A stretch of 64,000 nt of DNA from Trinickia acidisoli (GCF_017315725.1 NZ_JAFLRG010000001.1:2976001-3040000), one strand, 5' to 3'; positions 38,465 through 50,259 are shown, counted from the first letter of the stretch. Program-made: numbers and translations. The notes: generated by a model from the letters alone, not told the origin.

Positions 38465-41400
38465 ATGCATACGGTGGTTTTCGGCTGGTTCGGCGTCTCG
38501 GTCATCTGGCTCGTGCCCTTGGCCTTGCGTCTCGCAATTGCGGCATTCACGCGCGACACCCCAGCGCGCGGACGCGGCACGATCCGGCTTTGGCTCGGCT
38601 TCGTCGGCGTCTTCGTGGGCAGCGGCGCGCTCGAAGCGGCGCTCGCACCCCATACGGGCAATGCGCTTGGGCACGCGGTGCTCGGCCTCGCGCTGCGCGC
38701 GCTAGGACGAGGCGCCTTCTTCGTGGCGCCCGCGCTCGTCTTCGCGGGCCTGCCTTGGCTCATCGGCTTTTCTTGGCGCGATACGTTACGTTGGGCCGAT
38801 CGTGCCTTCGGCCTCGGCTTGAACATCGGGCCAAGCGCATCCTCGTCGGGCCCGGCGGCCGCCGCGCGCGACAACGAGCCGCGGGCGGCGCGCGGCGGCC
38901 TTTCCGGCTCCACGTTCCGCGCGAACACGTCCAACGCCATGGCGCCGAAATCGACAGGCCGCTATGCCCGGCCCACGGTCTGGCAACCGCCTCCGATTTC
39001 GAACACGAAGGCACGGACCACCACGTCTGTCGAGCCCGGCATGCCGCGCGGCAGCCTGCGCGACGCACGCGGCGCCGGCGCCAAACCGTTCGAGCCGACC
39101 ACACCGGTTCGGGCCGCGCAACAAGGCGCGGGATGGAGCGCAAACGACAAGTCAGGCACGGGACGCGGTGCGCGCCCTATGCCGAACATGTCGACCATTC
39201 CAAACACGGCGAACGTGCGGCCTCGTCCACCGACGGGTTCGGCTGCGAACCCCCACCCTGCCGCCGCGCCGGCTCAGCCACGCTCCGGTGCCGCCGCGGC
39301 CGCGATCGGCTTCGCCGGCAGCCGCGCTGCGTACGCCACGGCCGGCGGGTCGCCGACGGCTCCGAGCGCGCCGCCGCTCGCTTCGCCCGCACAACCTTCG
39401 CCAGCGAAACCTGCGTCGACACGGCCTGCATCCACAGAGCCTTCGTCGACGCAGGCGGCAGCCGGCCAGCCTGCCCGGCCGCTCTCGCGGCCGCATGTTC
39501 CGCAGGTGGCCATGGCGCCTCGCTCGGCCGCGCCGGGCGAGGCGCCGCCCGGTGTGCTCGAGACACTGCGCGCGATCGAGGCGAACGCTGCGCAGTGGAC
39601 TGCGCTCGCAAGTTCGAGCCTCGCCCGGCGCGGGGCAGGACCGGCGCCGCGCGACGCAGCCTCGGGAGCCGGGGTGCCCACCCACGCCAACGCGGGCACG
39701 GTCGCAACGTCTAGCCCAGCGCCATCGGCCAATGTCGAATCCGCACCGAGCAACGCCGCCGCCGATTCGCCTGCGCCCATACTGCCGCCAACGCCAACGC
39801 AGCAGCCGACCACGGCGTCAGATTCGTTTGCGCGCCATGCCGTGGACGACACCTCGGCCGTTCCCACCCCCGCATCCGCCGCCACCGCATCCGCGGGCGC
39901 TGAATCGACGCGACGCGCGGGAGGCGAGCCCGACGCGCAGGGCGAGGACCCGCACGTGGGCATGACGGCAAGCGAATCGAACGACGTGCCGCCGTGGGCG
40001 GACGACGACGAACCGCTCGATTCACCCGAGCGTGTCGCGCCTCCCGCGGGCGCGATGCCCTCCGAGAACGCGACGCAGCGCACGGACGCCACGGACGGAC
40101 CAACGCCGGCGACACCGGTGCTCATCGAACTCGCATCGTCTTCGAAGGTCAATGCGCAACCCGCCGCCGCGGCAATGCCAACGGCCGCGGTTGCCGGCAC
40201 GGCAACACCCGTCTCGCCCCTCCCGGCCGCGGCGCCGGGATCACAGTCGTCAACGCTGGCGGCGGCCCCTGCCGCGCCGGCGGCCGCCGAACTCACCCCG
40301 GTCCGCGGCCATACTCCGGCCGAGTTCACGTTCCATGCGCCTGCCGCCTCGGCGGTCGAACTGCCGACGCTCGATCTGCTCGAGCCCGCGTCGGCTGAAA
40401 CGGAAGAGATCCCGGCGGAACGCCTCTCCCAAACGGGGCAGTTGATCGAGCAACGCCTGCAGGAATTCAAAGTACCGGTGACCGTCGTCGGCGCATCGGC
40501 GGGCCCCGTCATCACGCGCTTCGAGATCGAGCCGGCGCTCGGCGTGCGCGGCAGCCAGATCGTCGGTTTGATGAAGGACCTCTCGCGCGGGCTGGGCCTT
40601 ACGTCGATCCGCGTCGTCGAAACGATCCCCGGCAAGACCTGCATGGGGCTCGAACTGCCGAACGCGAAGCGGCACACGATCCGGCTGTCCGAGATCATAG
40701 CGGCCGACGTCTATCGCCATTCAGCCTCGAAACTGACGCTCGCGATGGGCAAGGACATCACGGGCCATCCCGTCGTCGCCGATCTCGCCAAAGCGCCGCA
40801 CATGCTCGTCGCGGGCACGACGGGCTCGGGCAAGTCAGTCGCGATCAACGCCATGATCGTCTCGCTGCTCTTCAAGGCGACGCCCGAGGAAGTGCGGCTC
40901 ATCATGATCGACCCGAAGATGCTCGAGTTGTCGGTCTACGAGGGCATTGCGCACCTGCTTGCGCCCGTCGTCACGGACATGAAGCTCGCCGCAAACGCGC
41001 TCAACTGGTGCGTCGGCGAGATGGAGAAGCGCTACCGGCTCATGTCGGCCGTCGGCGTGCGCAATCTTGCCGGCTTCAATCAAAAGCTGCGCGACGCCCA
41101 GGCCGCGGGCAAGAAGATCGGCAATCCGTTTTCGCTGACGCCGGAGGCCCCCGAGCCGCTGTCGCCGTTGCCGTTGATCGTCGTCGTCATCGACGAGCTC
41201 GCCGATCTGATGATGGTGGCGGGCAAGAAAATCGAAGAGCTGATCGCGCGGCTGGCCCAGAAGGCGCGCGCGGCCGGCATCCATTTGATCCTCGCGACGC
41301 AACGTCCGTCCGTCGACGTCATCACGGGGCTCATCAAGGCGAACATTCCGACACGCGTCGCGTTCCAAGTCTCCTCGAAGATCGATTCGCGCACGATCCT

Positions 41401-41833
41401 CGATCAGATGGGCGCCGAATCGCTGCTGGGCCAGGGCGACATGCTGTTCCTGCCGCCCGGCACCGGCTACCCACAGCGCGTGCACGGCGCGTTCGTGGCC
41501 GACGAAGAGGTTCACCGCGTCGTCGAGCACTTGAAGCAGTTCGGCGAGCCGCAGTACGAGGAAGGCATTCTCGACGGCCCGGCAACGGACGGAGCGCCGC
41601 AAGACTTGTTCGGCGACGCGCCCGACGCCGAGGCCGATCCGCTCTACGACGAAGCCGTGGCGTTCGTCGTTCGCACGCGCCGCGCGTCGATCTCAGCCGT
41701 GCAGCGGCAGCTTCGGATCGGCTACAACCGCGCGGCGCGTCTGGTCGAGCAGATGGAAGCGGCGGGGCTCGTTTCGTCGATGAGCACGGGCGGCAGCCGC
41801 GAGGTGCTCGCGCCGCCGGGCGCGGAGCCTTGA
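38465..41833 (+). CDS. ftsK: DNA translocase FtsK
   Basis: Divisome-linked, hexameric dsDNA pump that clears the terminus and activates XerCD. The 1122-residue protein has an N-terminal membrane part of about 110 residues with hydrophobic helices ([38 protein letters not shown]). A very long Ala/Pro/Ser/Thr-rich linker follows (about 120-630). The motor domain has Walker A GTTGSGKS (784-791) and Walker B with D910/E911. The C-terminal gamma winged helix ([20 protein letters not shown]) reads KOPS. The linker is low-complexity and unlikely to be conserved. Confidence 0.93.
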   Translation: MHTVVFGWFGVSVIWLVPLALRLAIAAFTRDTPARGRGTIRLWLGFVGVFVGSGALEAALAPHTGNALGHAVLGLALRALGRGAFFVAPALVFAGLPWLIGFSWRDTLRWADRAFGLGLNIGPSASSSGPAAAARDNEPRAARGGLSGSTFRANTSNAMAPKSTGRYARPTVWQPPPISNTKARTTTSVEPGMPRGSLRDARGAGAKPFEPTTPVRAAQQGAGWSANDKSGTGRGARPMPNMSTIPNTANVRPRPPTGSAANPHPAAAPAQPRSGAAAAAIGFAGSRAAYATAGGSPTAPSAPPLASPAQPSPAKPASTRPASTEPSSTQAAAGQPARPLSRPHVPQVAMAPRSAAPGEAPPGVLETLRAIEANAAQWTALASSSLARRGAGPAPRDAASGAGVPTHANAGTVATSSPAPSANVESAPSNAAADSPAPILPPTPTQQPTTASDSFARHAVDDTSAVPTPASAATASAGAESTRRAGGEPDAQGEDPHVGMTASESNDVPPWADDDEPLDSPERVAPPAGAMPSENATQRTDATDGPTPATPVLIELASSSKVNAQPAAAAMPTAAVAGTATPVSPLPAAAPGSQSSTLAAAPAAPAAAELTPVRGHTPAEFTFHAPAASAVELPTLDLLEPASAETEEIPAERLSQTGQLIEQRLQEFKVPVTVVGASAGPVITRFEIEPALGVRGSQIVGLMKDLSRGLGLTSIRVVETIPGKTCMGLELPNAKRHTIRLSEIIAADVYRHSASKLTLAMGKDITGHPVVADLAKAPHMLVAGTTGSGKSVAINAMIVSLLFKATPEEVRLIMIDPKMLELSVYEGIAHLLAPVVTDMKLAANALNWCVGEMEKRYRLMSAVGVRNLAGFNQKLRDAQAAGKKIGNPFSLTPEAPEPLSPLPLIVVVIDELADLMMVAGKKIEELIARLAQKARAAGIHLILATQRPSVDVITGLIKANIPTRVAFQVSSKIDSRTILDQMGAESLLGQGDMLFLPPGTGYPQRVHGAFVADEEVHRVVEHLKQFGEPQYEEGILDGPATDGAPQDLFGDAPDAEADPLYDEAVAFVVRTRRASISAVQRQLRIGYNRAARLVEQMEAAGLVSSMSTGGSREVLAPPGAEP

Positions 41834-42348
41834 GGACGAGTAGCCGCCCGCGTAAAACGTGCGCGGCACTTGCAAGAACTAGCCGGTCGCGGCTCAGCTT
41901 CGCCGCGACGCGCACCGAGATGGGCAGAGGCACGGCAATCCCGCCCCGCGGCTTTGGACAATCGGCATGCGCTGCCGCCGGCACGACAGTTGCAGCACGC
42001 TGTAGAACCGAACGCGGCGGCGCCACGCATCGACGGGCCGCGTGTGCACCCGACGCTCGGGTGCAATCGTCATACTCATCCCCTGCCGCTCGCCCCCGTG
42101 AGGCGGTAGCTTCGGGCCTACGCGCTTGCTCTGACGCGTAGGCTCTCTTTGTTTTCGCGGAGCGTATTTTCGCAAATGGGCTGCGGGCTACGTCCCAATA
42201 TGTGCGCGACGCGACATTTCGCGGCGAGCCGATATCGGGCCAGCGCTTTGCATAGGGTCTGAGTGGCACTCGCGCGCCGGCTAGGGTCAGAGCATGCGGG
42301 GCCCGAACAAGGGCTACGCCCTTCCCCCAGTTCAATCAAGGAGCCGCT
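41834..42348. other. 515-base gene-poor region
   Basis: No convincing protein gene. The short open frames on either strand have no ribosome site and show no protein-like composition. The best feature is the hairpin at 42116-42143. An unannotated small RNA ending at that hairpin cannot be excluded. Confidence 0.45.
42116..42156 (+). terminator. Rho-independent-like terminator
   Basis: GCCTACGCG (42116-42124) and CGCGTAGGC (42135-42143) make a perfect 9-bp stem with a 10-base loop, followed by TCTCTTTGTTTT. It is about 280 bases beyond the ftsK stop, further than usual for that gene. Confidence 0.65.
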
Positions 42349-42507
42349 ATGAATATCTTCGTCAGCTTGGGACCGCTTGCCGCACTGATCGCCGGCATTT
42401 TGATTCTGGTGGTGCCGCGACTCTTGAACTACATCGTCGCGCTCTACCTCATCATCATCGGTTTGCTGGGACTGCTGGGCCCGGGCGCCCACTCGCTGCA
42501 TCTCTGA
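42349..42507 (+). CDS. DUF3096 family small membrane protein
   Basis: A 52-residue hydrophobic protein with two membrane helices: PLAALIAGILILVVPRLL and YIVALYLIIIGLLGLLG. The PRLLNYIVA(L/I)YLIIIGLLGL core is the DUF3096 signature. The family is widespread but of unknown function. The ATG has an AAGGAG ribosome site six bases upstream. It is convergent with the next minus-strand gene. Confidence 0.85.
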   Translation: MNIFVSLGPLAALIAGILILVVPRLLNYIVALYLIIIGLLGLLGPGAHSLHL

Positions 42508-42532
42508 GCGAGCGCGCCGGACGCGGATACGC

Positions 42533-42778
42533 TCAGCCGTTGACGAACTGGTCGAGCCGCAACTTGCCCTGCAACGACAAGCCGCCAACCGCGTAATGAC
42601 CGTCACCGTCGCGGTGACGCTTGAAGCAGGCCCGCTCGATCAAGAACGCGGCGGCCGTTTCCATGGCGTTGCGCGTGAGGCCGAGGGTGCGGGCATCGAG
42701 ATGAAGCAAGGCGTCGTCGCCCAGTTCGCGTGCTGCGGAGAGGATCGTGATGCAATCGACCTTCGACGGATTCTGCAT
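42533..42778 (-). CDS. Small hypothetical protein (81 residues)
   Basis: An 81-residue soluble protein beginning MQNPSKVDCITILSAARELG. I do not recognise the family. It has a helical first half (ALLHLDARTLGLTRNAMETA) and a His/Arg stretch (ERACFKRHRDGDGHYAVGG) that could bind metal or nucleic acid. ATG 42778 is used; a longer in-frame form would add 20 residues. It diverges from the GH15 gene. Real coding status is likely but not certain. Confidence 0.6.
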   Translation of the reverse strand: MQNPSKVDCITILSAARELGDDALLHLDARTLGLTRNAMETAAAFLIERACFKRHRDGDGHYAVGGLSLQGKLRLDQFVNG

Positions 42779-43063
42779 GGCGTCAATTCTCGCTATGAGG
42801 GTTGATGACAAGCGCATTGAGGGCCGAATGCGCGACACGCTGTGCGTGGCTCGTTATATGGGACGCGCCCGGCCGGAATCCCCGAAGCCCGATTGTAGCG
42901 AGCGAATTTGCACCGCGCCAACGCGAAATCGTTTCCACCCCGATCGTCCTAATGCGAGGCGTAAGCTTTGCATAGCCTCTACACGCGAACGCGTACATTG
43001 ACGCGCATTCGGCGCCACATTCGTATCGGCATTCGCACGGATAGCAGGAGAAATCCCGACACC

Positions 43064-44941
43064 ATGCCTGCGCATATCGAAGATTACGCACTCGTCGGCG
43101 ACGGCCATACGGCCGCGCTCATTTCGCGAGACGGCTCGGTCGACTGGCTGTGCTGGCCGCGCTTCGATTCGGGCGCCTGCTTCGCCGCACTGCTCGGCAC
43201 GGCGGAGCACGGCGCATGGCGCATCGAACCGGCGCTCGAAGCCCCCGTGACACATACCCGCCGCTACCGCGACGGCACCTTGGTCCTCGAAACGGATCAC
43301 GAAACGCCCGACGGCGCCGTCACCGTGATCGACTTCATGCCGCCGGGCAACGGGCGCTCGGAGCTCGTGCGCATCGTCGTGGGCAAGCGCGGCACGGTTC
43401 CGATGCGCATGTCGCTGACCTTGCGCTTCGACTATGGGCTGTCGGTACCGTGGGTCACACGGCTCACACATGGAAACGGCATCAAGGCCGTGGTGGGTCC
43501 CAACACGGTCGTATTGCGCACGCCGGTGGCGCTGCGCGGCGAGAACATGCACACGGTGGCCGAGTTCACTGTGTCCGAGGGCGAACGAATTCCGTTCGTG
43601 CTCGGCTACTCGGTCTCGCACGAGCGGCTGCCGCCCGCAAAAGATCCCTTCGTCTCCCTCGAACACACCGAGCAGCATTGGCGCGGCTGGATCGCGCAAT
43701 GCAGCGTGCAAGGCCGGTACGCCGAACCGATACGCCGTTCGCTGATCACGCTCAAAGCGCTCGCTTACGATCCGACCGGCGGCATCGTCGCCGCGCCCAC
43801 CACCTCGCTGCCCGAACGGCTGGGGGGCTCGCGCAACTGGGATTACCGCTACTGCTGGCTGCGCGATGCGACGATCACGCTGCTCGCGCTGATGCGTTGC
43901 GGCTTCTACGACGAAGCCCGCGCTTGGCGCGTGTGGCTCGAGCGCGCGCTCGCGGGCTCGCCCGCGCAGGCGCAAATCATGTACGGCGTGGCCGGCGAGC
44001 GGCGGCTGCCCGAAACGGAGATCGGCTGGCTGCCCGGCTATGAAGGCGCGAGCCCCGTGCGCATCGGCAACCAAGCGGTCGGTCAGTTGCAGCTCGACGT
44101 CTACGGCGAAGTGATGAATGCACTGCATCTCGCGCGCGTCGGCGGCCTGCACGCGGACGAGGCGGTATGGACGCTGCAATGCCTGATGCTCGAGCACCTC
44201 GAGTCGATCTGGGCCGAGCCCGACGAAGGGCTCTGGGAAGTGCGCAGCGGCCCGCGCCAGTTCACGTTCTCGAAGGTGATGGCATGGGTGGCGTTCGACC
44301 GTGCGATCCGCTCGGCGGAGAAGTTCAAGCTGTCCGGGCCGATCGACCGCTGGCGCACGCTGCGCGATCGCATCCACGCCGACGTCTGCAACAAAGGCTG
44401 GAGCAACGAGCGCGGTACGTTCACGCAGGTGTACGGCGGCGACGAACTCGACGCGAGCCTCCTGCTGCTTCCGCTGGTCGGTTTCTTGCCGCCGACCGAT
44501 CCGCGCATCGCATCGACGACGGCGGCGATCGAGCGCGATCTCACGTTCGAGGGGTTCGTGCGCCGCTACCACACGCACAAAGTCGACGACGGCCTACCGC
44601 CGGGCGAAGGCACGTTCCTCGCCTGCAGCTTTTGGATGGTCGACAACCTGGCCCTGCAAGGTCGCATGGACGAAGCGCACGCGATGTACGAACGCCTGGT
44701 GGGGCTCGTCAACGACGTCGGCTTGCTGTCCGAGGAGTACGACCCGCAAAGCAAGCGATTCACCGGCAATTTTCCGCAGGCGTTTTCGCACGTCGCACTC
44801 GTCCATACCGGTTTGAACCTCATGCGGCATGAACAATCGATCGCGGGCGCGACGGGGCATCCGTCCGAGGCGCACGACCCGACTCAGCCGGCTCAGCCGG
44901 CTCGGCCGGCTCGGCCGGATTTGGGAGCCGAGGCGCCATGA
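43064..44941 (+). CDS. Glycoside hydrolase family 15 protein (glucoamylase/trehalase type)
   Basis: A 625-residue cytoplasmic enzyme without a signal peptide. The N-terminal trehalase-like domain begins IEDYALVGDGHTAALISRDG and WLCWPRFDSGACFAALLG. The GH15 (alpha/alpha)6 domain has GGSRNWDYRYCWLRDATITL (substrate-binding region), LPGYEGASPVRIGNQAV and EYDPQSKRFTGNFPQAFSH with the second catalytic acid region. Proteins of this type act on trehalose or short alpha-glucans. The last residues are a QPAQPARPARP repeat. An AGGAG ribosome site lies 13 bases before the ATG. Confidence 0.93.
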   Translation: MPAHIEDYALVGDGHTAALISRDGSVDWLCWPRFDSGACFAALLGTAEHGAWRIEPALEAPVTHTRRYRDGTLVLETDHETPDGAVTVIDFMPPGNGRSELVRIVVGKRGTVPMRMSLTLRFDYGLSVPWVTRLTHGNGIKAVVGPNTVVLRTPVALRGENMHTVAEFTVSEGERIPFVLGYSVSHERLPPAKDPFVSLEHTEQHWRGWIAQCSVQGRYAEPIRRSLITLKALAYDPTGGIVAAPTTSLPERLGGSRNWDYRYCWLRDATITLLALMRCGFYDEARAWRVWLERALAGSPAQAQIMYGVAGERRLPETEIGWLPGYEGASPVRIGNQAVGQLQLDVYGEVMNALHLARVGGLHADEAVWTLQCLMLEHLESIWAEPDEGLWEVRSGPRQFTFSKVMAWVAFDRAIRSAEKFKLSGPIDRWRTLRDRIHADVCNKGWSNERGTFTQVYGGDELDASLLLLPLVGFLPPTDPRIASTTAAIERDLTFEGFVRRYHTHKVDDGLPPGEGTFLACSFWMVDNLALQGRMDEAHAMYERLVGLVNDVGLLSEEYDPQSKRFTGNFPQAFSHVALVHTGLNLMRHEQSIAGATGHPSEAHDPTQPAQPARPARPDLGAEAP

Positions 44942-45183
44942 TACGGCCCCATTAAATAATGGGCACGTCGATGCGCAAAGCTTGATATCGGCACGAATGC
45001 TGCGAAGCAGTATTCGGGAAAATACCCGGCCGGCTGGTGGAATTGCTGCGTTGCACCAAGAACGTTTGTCCTTTATCATCAACTGAATAACACCGCCACG
45101 AGTATCCGTTCGGTCCATCCAGCCGCGACGCCGAGCGCCGCCTTTTATTGCCCCGTCCCTACCCCCCGCGGGAGCCCTACATC

Positions 45184-46461
<1,278 letters not shown>

Positions 46462-46466
46462 TCGCG

Positions 46467-46488
46467 GGCGCCGGCCCGTGCCGGCGCC
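46467..46488. terminator. Bidirectional hairpin between phaZ and the TetR gene
   Basis: GGCGCCGGC (46467-46475), loop CCGT, GCCGGCGCC (46480-46488): a perfect 9-bp stem in the 40-base gap between the two convergent stop codons. Confidence 0.65.
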
Positions 46489-46501
46489 GCCCTACCGCGG
46501 C

Positions 46502-47134
46502 TTACTTGCGCATGAGATAGGCGAGCAGCAACTCGGTATTCATACGCATCATCTCGGCACGCTCGGCCGGCGAACTGAAGTCCCGGCCCAGCGTGGCTTC
46601 GAGCGTGAATCGATTGGACACGCTGTAATAGCCGAGCCCCGAAAGCGCAACGTAGAAGCGCAATGGATCGACGTTCGTGCGAAACAGGCCCGCGCGTTGC
46701 CCCCGCTCGAGAATTGAAGAGAGCGTCGCCACCATCGGCGAAATCATTTCTCGAATGCGCGGCGATTTCTGGATATAACGCGCTTCGTGCAGATTTTCGT
46801 TATTGATGAGACGCAGCAGATCCGGATGATCGCGATAGTAGTCCCACACGAAATGCGCGAGCCGCGTAATCGCTTCGATGGGCGCGACGCCGTTCAAATC
46901 GAGTGTTTTTTCCGCCTCCGTCAATGCGCCGAAAGCGTGTTCGAGCACAGCCGTGAAAAGCTGCTCTTTGCTACCGAAGTAGTAATAGAGCATCCGCTCG
47001 TTCGTCTCCGCGCGCCGGGCAATTTGATCGACGCGCGCGCCGAACAAACCCCCATTTGCGAACTCTTCGGCCGCCGCAAGCAGAATACGACGCCGGGTCC
47101 CTTCTGGATCTCTTTTGATTTTCGATTGATTCAT
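46502..47134 (-). CDS. TetR-family transcriptional regulator
   Basis: A 210-residue one-component regulator. The N-terminal helix-turn-helix is canonical: RRRILLAAAEEFANGGLFGA, VDQIARRAETNERMLYYYFG, SKEQLFTAVLEHAF. The C-terminal helical domain (YYRDHPDLLRLINNENLHEA) is of the common type that binds a small ligand and dimerises. Its target is not obvious: it diverges from rsxB with a 269-base gap and converges on phaZ. The ATG at 47132-47134 is chosen; an extended form would add 13 basic residues. Confidence 0.93.
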   Translation of the reverse strand: MNQSKIKRDPEGTRRRILLAAAEEFANGGLFGARVDQIARRAETNERMLYYYFGSKEQLFTAVLEHAFGALTEAEKTLDLNGVAPIEAITRLAHFVWDYYRDHPDLLRLINNENLHEARYIQKSPRIREMISPMVATLSSILERGQRAGLFRTNVDPLRFYVALSGLGYYSVSNRFTLEATLGRDFSSPAERAEMMRMNTELLLAYLMRK

Positions 47135-47403
47135 GGTGGCCTTTTTGCTTCGTGAGCCGCGTTGCCCCGTCATGCAGCCGGCCCTCCTCGACCTACGCCG
47201 GCAACATGGACGAGCGCGCCATTTTTTTGGGGAACACCGTGCGTCTCGTGCGAAAAAGCGCTTCGATTATGGCACATGGTTGACCGATGGCAATCCGGGA
47301 AATCGGCGATAATGCGCTCTTTTCCCGCACGCGAAACGCATCCGCGGCCGCCCAATGCCAGCGCGGCGCAACGCACCGCCCGCGTGCTCAAGACGTACCG
47401 AAC

Positions 47404-48339
47404 GTGACCGATCGTGTGACTCTCGCAGACCGCATCGAGGATCTGCTCCCGCAAACGCAATGCACGAAGTGCGGCTATGCCGGCTGCCGGCCCTATGCCG
47501 AAGCCGTGGCGCGCGGCGAGGCCGGCTATAACCAATGTCCGCCCGGCGGCGCGCAAGGCATCGCGCGCCTGGCCGCCCTGCTCGGCCGGCGCGCGATGCC
47601 TTTGAACCCCGCCAACGGCGAGGAGCGGGCCCGGCCGCTCGCCGTCATCGACGAAACGCTGTGCATCGGCTGCACGCTCTGCATGCAGGCATGCCCGGTC
47701 GATGCGATCGTCGGCGCGCCCAAGCTCATGCATACGGTCGTGGCCGAACTGTGCACGGGCTGCGACCTTTGCGTCGCGCCATGCCCCGTCGATTGCATCG
47801 CGATGATGCCCGCGACAGGCGAGCGAACAGGCTGGGACGCCTGGAGCCAAGCGCAAGCCGACGCGGCCCGGGTGCGCCATGACCGGCGCATGGCAAGGCT
47901 TGCGCGCGAGCGCCAAGCGGCAGAGGCCCGTGCCGCGGCTCGCCGTGCCGAGGCGGCCGCCGGCGCGGGTATACCCAGCGCGAATGCGTCCGACGCGAGC
48001 CCTCCGGTGGAAGACGCAGCCGCGGAAAAACGCGCGATCATCCAAGCCGCGCTCGAACGCGCACGCCAGAAGAAGGACGCGCTGGCGGCCCAGGGCATCG
48101 CCCCGAAGAACGTCGCAAACGTCAGCGCGGATGTCCAAGCGCAAATCGACGCCGCGGAAGCACGCCGGCAGCGGCTCAGCGCCTCGTCTCCGGCGAACGA
48201 CGCCGCACCCGCCTCCGATCGTTCCGCCCGCCCCGCCGCACCCGATCGCGCGGGGGCAACCGACACGTCGAACGGGAATCGAGCTGACGATCCGAATGAC
48301 TTAACCATGCCGCGTCGGCCCGCCGACGACGATCGCTGA
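47404..48339 (+). CDS. rsxB: RsxB/RnfB-type electron transport ferredoxin, soluble form
   Basis: A 311-residue iron-sulfur protein. An N-terminal Fe4S4-type domain ([21 protein letters not shown]) is followed by two [4Fe-4S] ferredoxin clusters: [16 protein letters not shown] and [16 protein letters not shown]. Unlike E. coli RsxB it lacks the N-terminal membrane helix. It also has a ~150-residue Ala/Arg-rich helical tail. The other rnf/rsx subunits are absent, so it is not part of a visible Rnf complex. The GTG start gives the standard Burkholderia N-terminus. nth begins 28 bases later. Confidence 0.92.
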   Translation: MTDRVTLADRIEDLLPQTQCTKCGYAGCRPYAEAVARGEAGYNQCPPGGAQGIARLAALLGRRAMPLNPANGEERARPLAVIDETLCIGCTLCMQACPVDAIVGAPKLMHTVVAELCTGCDLCVAPCPVDCIAMMPATGERTGWDAWSQAQADAARVRHDRRMARLARERQAAEARAAARRAEAAAGAGIPSANASDASPPVEDAAAEKRAIIQAALERARQKKDALAAQGIAPKNVANVSADVQAQIDAAEARRQRLSASSPANDAAPASDRSARPAAPDRAGATDTSNGNRADDPNDLTMPRRPADDDR

Positions 48340-48367
48340 GCCTTTCCTTGCCACCCGCGAGCGCTGC

Positions 48368-49012
48368 ATGAACGCACAAAAACGACGCGCCATCTACGAG
48401 ACGTTGCAAAGCCTCAATCCGCATCCGACCACCGAACTCGAATACAAGACGCCGTTCGAATTGCTGATCGCCGTGATGCTGTCCGCGCAGGCGACGGACG
48501 TCTCCGTCAACAAGGCGACGCGCAAGATGTTCCCCGTGGCGAATACCCCGCAGACCCTGCTCGCGCTCGGCGAAGCCGGCGTATCCGACTACATCAAGAC
48601 GATTGGGCTTTATCGGACCAAAGCGAAGAACGTCATCGCCACGAGCCGCATCGTGCTCGAGCAGTACGGCGGCGAAGTGCCGGCCGAGCGCGAGGCGCTC
48701 GAAAGCCTGCCCGGCGTCGGCCGCAAGACGGCGAACGTCGTGCTCAATACGGCGTTCGGGCAGCCTACCATTGCCGTCGACACGCATATCTTTCGCGTGG
48801 CCAATCGGACGGGCCTCGCGCCGGGCAAGGACGTACGCGCCGTCGAAGCCTCGCTCGAGAAGTTCACGCCGCCCGAGTTTCGTCACGACGCTCACCATTG
48901 GCTGATCCTGCACGGCCGCTATGTCTGCAAGGCGCGCCGGCCCGAATGCTGGCACTGCGCCATCGAGCCGATATGCGAGTACAAGCCGAAGACGCCGCCA
49001 CCCGAGCTTTGA
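48368..49012 (+). CDS. nth: Endonuclease III
   Basis: DNA glycosylase/AP lyase that removes oxidised pyrimidines. At 214 residues it is close to E. coli Nth (211). The helix-hairpin-helix reads LPGVGRKTANVVLNTAF with catalytic lysine K120, and D138 in VDTHIFRVANR. The [4Fe-4S] cluster site is C-x6-C-x2-C-x5-C in CKARRPECWHCAIEPIC. It directly follows rsxB, an echo of the E. coli rsx-nth operon. A hairpin follows the stop. Confidence 0.97.
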   Translation: MNAQKRRAIYETLQSLNPHPTTELEYKTPFELLIAVMLSAQATDVSVNKATRKMFPVANTPQTLLALGEAGVSDYIKTIGLYRTKAKNVIATSRIVLEQYGGEVPAEREALESLPGVGRKTANVVLNTAFGQPTIAVDTHIFRVANRTGLAPGKDVRAVEASLEKFTPPEFRHDAHHWLILHGRYVCKARRPECWHCAIEPICEYKPKTPPPEL

Positions 49013-49079
49013 ACACATGCGGCGGCCGCCGCCGCTTCGCGCGACGCGCCGCACACGATGTCGTGACAACCGGTTGCGA

Positions 49080-49095
49080 CGGCGGCTTGCCGCCG
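49080..49095. terminator. Hairpin between nth and the exporter gene
   Basis: CGGCGG-CTTG-CCGCCG: 6-bp stem with a 4-base loop in the 85-base gap between convergent genes. Possible bidirectional terminator; no T run. Confidence 0.45.
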
Positions 49096-49097
49096 AC

Positions 49098-50039
49098 TCA
49101 TTGATTGGCTTCGAGCGACACGGCCTCGTCGTGAGCGCCGCCGCCGGCACGCACGAGCCACAACACCGCCGCGAGCACGCCAACACCCCCGACCCATTGC
49201 AGCGGCGCCAACCGTTCGCCAAGCAAGATCGCAGCGAGCAACACCGTGACGACGGGCTCGAGCGTCGAGAGCATCGACGTGCGCGCCGCGCCGAGCCGCG
49301 CAAGCCCTGCGAAGAACGAGAGCATCGCCGTCACCGTCGAGACGAGCGCGATCGCGATGATCGCGGCCCATGCGGGCGCGGTAGCAGGCAGATGCGGCGG
49401 CGCACCTGCCAACGTGCGCGCGATCGACACCGTGCAGAACACGGCAGCCGCCGACAAGCAGACGATGGCCGTCGTCGCGAGCGGATCGACGTCGCGCGTC
49501 ACGCGCGCGCCGGCCACGATGTAGAGCGAATAGACGACGGCCGCCGCGAGCGCGAGCGCAATGCCGAGCGGATCGCCTCGGCCGCCTCCGACCATCAACG
49601 CCGAGCCTGCCAAGCACAGGACGAGCGCGGCGGCTTTCACGCGCGTCAGACGCTCTCCGAGCCAAAGCGCCGCCAGCAGCGTGACGAACGCCGGATAGAG
49701 GTACAGCAAAAGCGCAACGAGACTCGCCTGTGCGTGCTGCAGCGCAGTGAAATAGCAGAGCGACTGGCCGACGTAGCCGAGCGCACCCATCGCGACGATG
49801 CCCCAAAGCGTGCGCCCGCGCGGCCAGGCAACGCCTCGCCGGCATGCGACGGCCGCGAGCAGCGTCCCGCCGATCAGGAAACGAAGCGTGAGCAGACCGA
49901 GCACGTCGGTGCCGCCTGCGTAGGCATAACGGCCGAAGATCGGCATCGCGCCGAAAGCACTGGCGGATAACGCCACGAGCAGAGCGCCGCGCACCGTATC
50001 GGCGCGCGGGTGAGTATCGGGAGAACGCATCGGGGACAT
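49098..50039 (-). CDS. DMT-superfamily (EamA) transporter
   Basis: A 313-residue inner-membrane exporter with ten helices in two EamA repeats (ALLVALSASAFGAMPIFGRY in the first; AAIIAIALVSTVTAMLSFFA and VTVLLAAILLGERLAPLQW in the second). The GERL motif near the end of each repeat is typical. Substrates of the family range from amino acids to metabolites, and none can be named here. The start is uncertain: ATG 50039 is used; TTG 50063 or ATG 50030 are alternatives, none with a clear ribosome site. Confidence 0.9.
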   Translation of the reverse strand: MSPMRSPDTHPRADTVRGALLVALSASAFGAMPIFGRYAYAGGTDVLGLLTLRFLIGGTLLAAVACRRGVAWPRGRTLWGIVAMGALGYVGQSLCYFTALQHAQASLVALLLYLYPAFVTLLAALWLGERLTRVKAAALVLCLAGSALMVGGGRGDPLGIALALAAAVVYSLYIVAGARVTRDVDPLATTAIVCLSAAAVFCTVSIARTLAGAPPHLPATAPAWAAIIAIALVSTVTAMLSFFAGLARLGAARTSMLSTLEPVVTVLLAAILLGERLAPLQWVGGVGVLAAVLWLVRAGGGAHDEAVSLEANQ

Positions 50040-50259
50040 CGTTGTTATCGTCGTGGTCGGCAAAGCTGTGCACGGCCGCGGCCGTACCGGGCCGACCCCG
50101 GCACGAGATGGGCCATGCCCGGCGATTCTACCCGTCCGGCATGATTCGCAGCCCGACGCCCAGCACCGCGCGGCGTAAAATGGCGGATTGGCCGTGAACG
50201 GCGGCGCTGCTGGGCGTCGCGCAGCGCGGCGCTATTCAAAGCAAAGGTCGATCCATACG

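Noticed and set aside
41894..42175. Minus-strand frame of 93 codons in the region after ftsK
   Set aside because: Arg/Pro/Cys-rich, no ribosome site and no domain; likely chance.
42240..42348. Possible tRNA-like or riboswitch-like folding before the DUF3096 gene
   Set aside because: No T-arm GTTCRAATC word, no acceptor pairing and no conserved riboswitch core could be found.
44880..44935. Short CAGCCGGCT/CGGCCGGCT repeats at the end of the GH15 gene
   Set aside because: They lie inside the coding frame and give a QPAQPARPARP tail; treated as ordinary low-complexity coding sequence, not a separate element.
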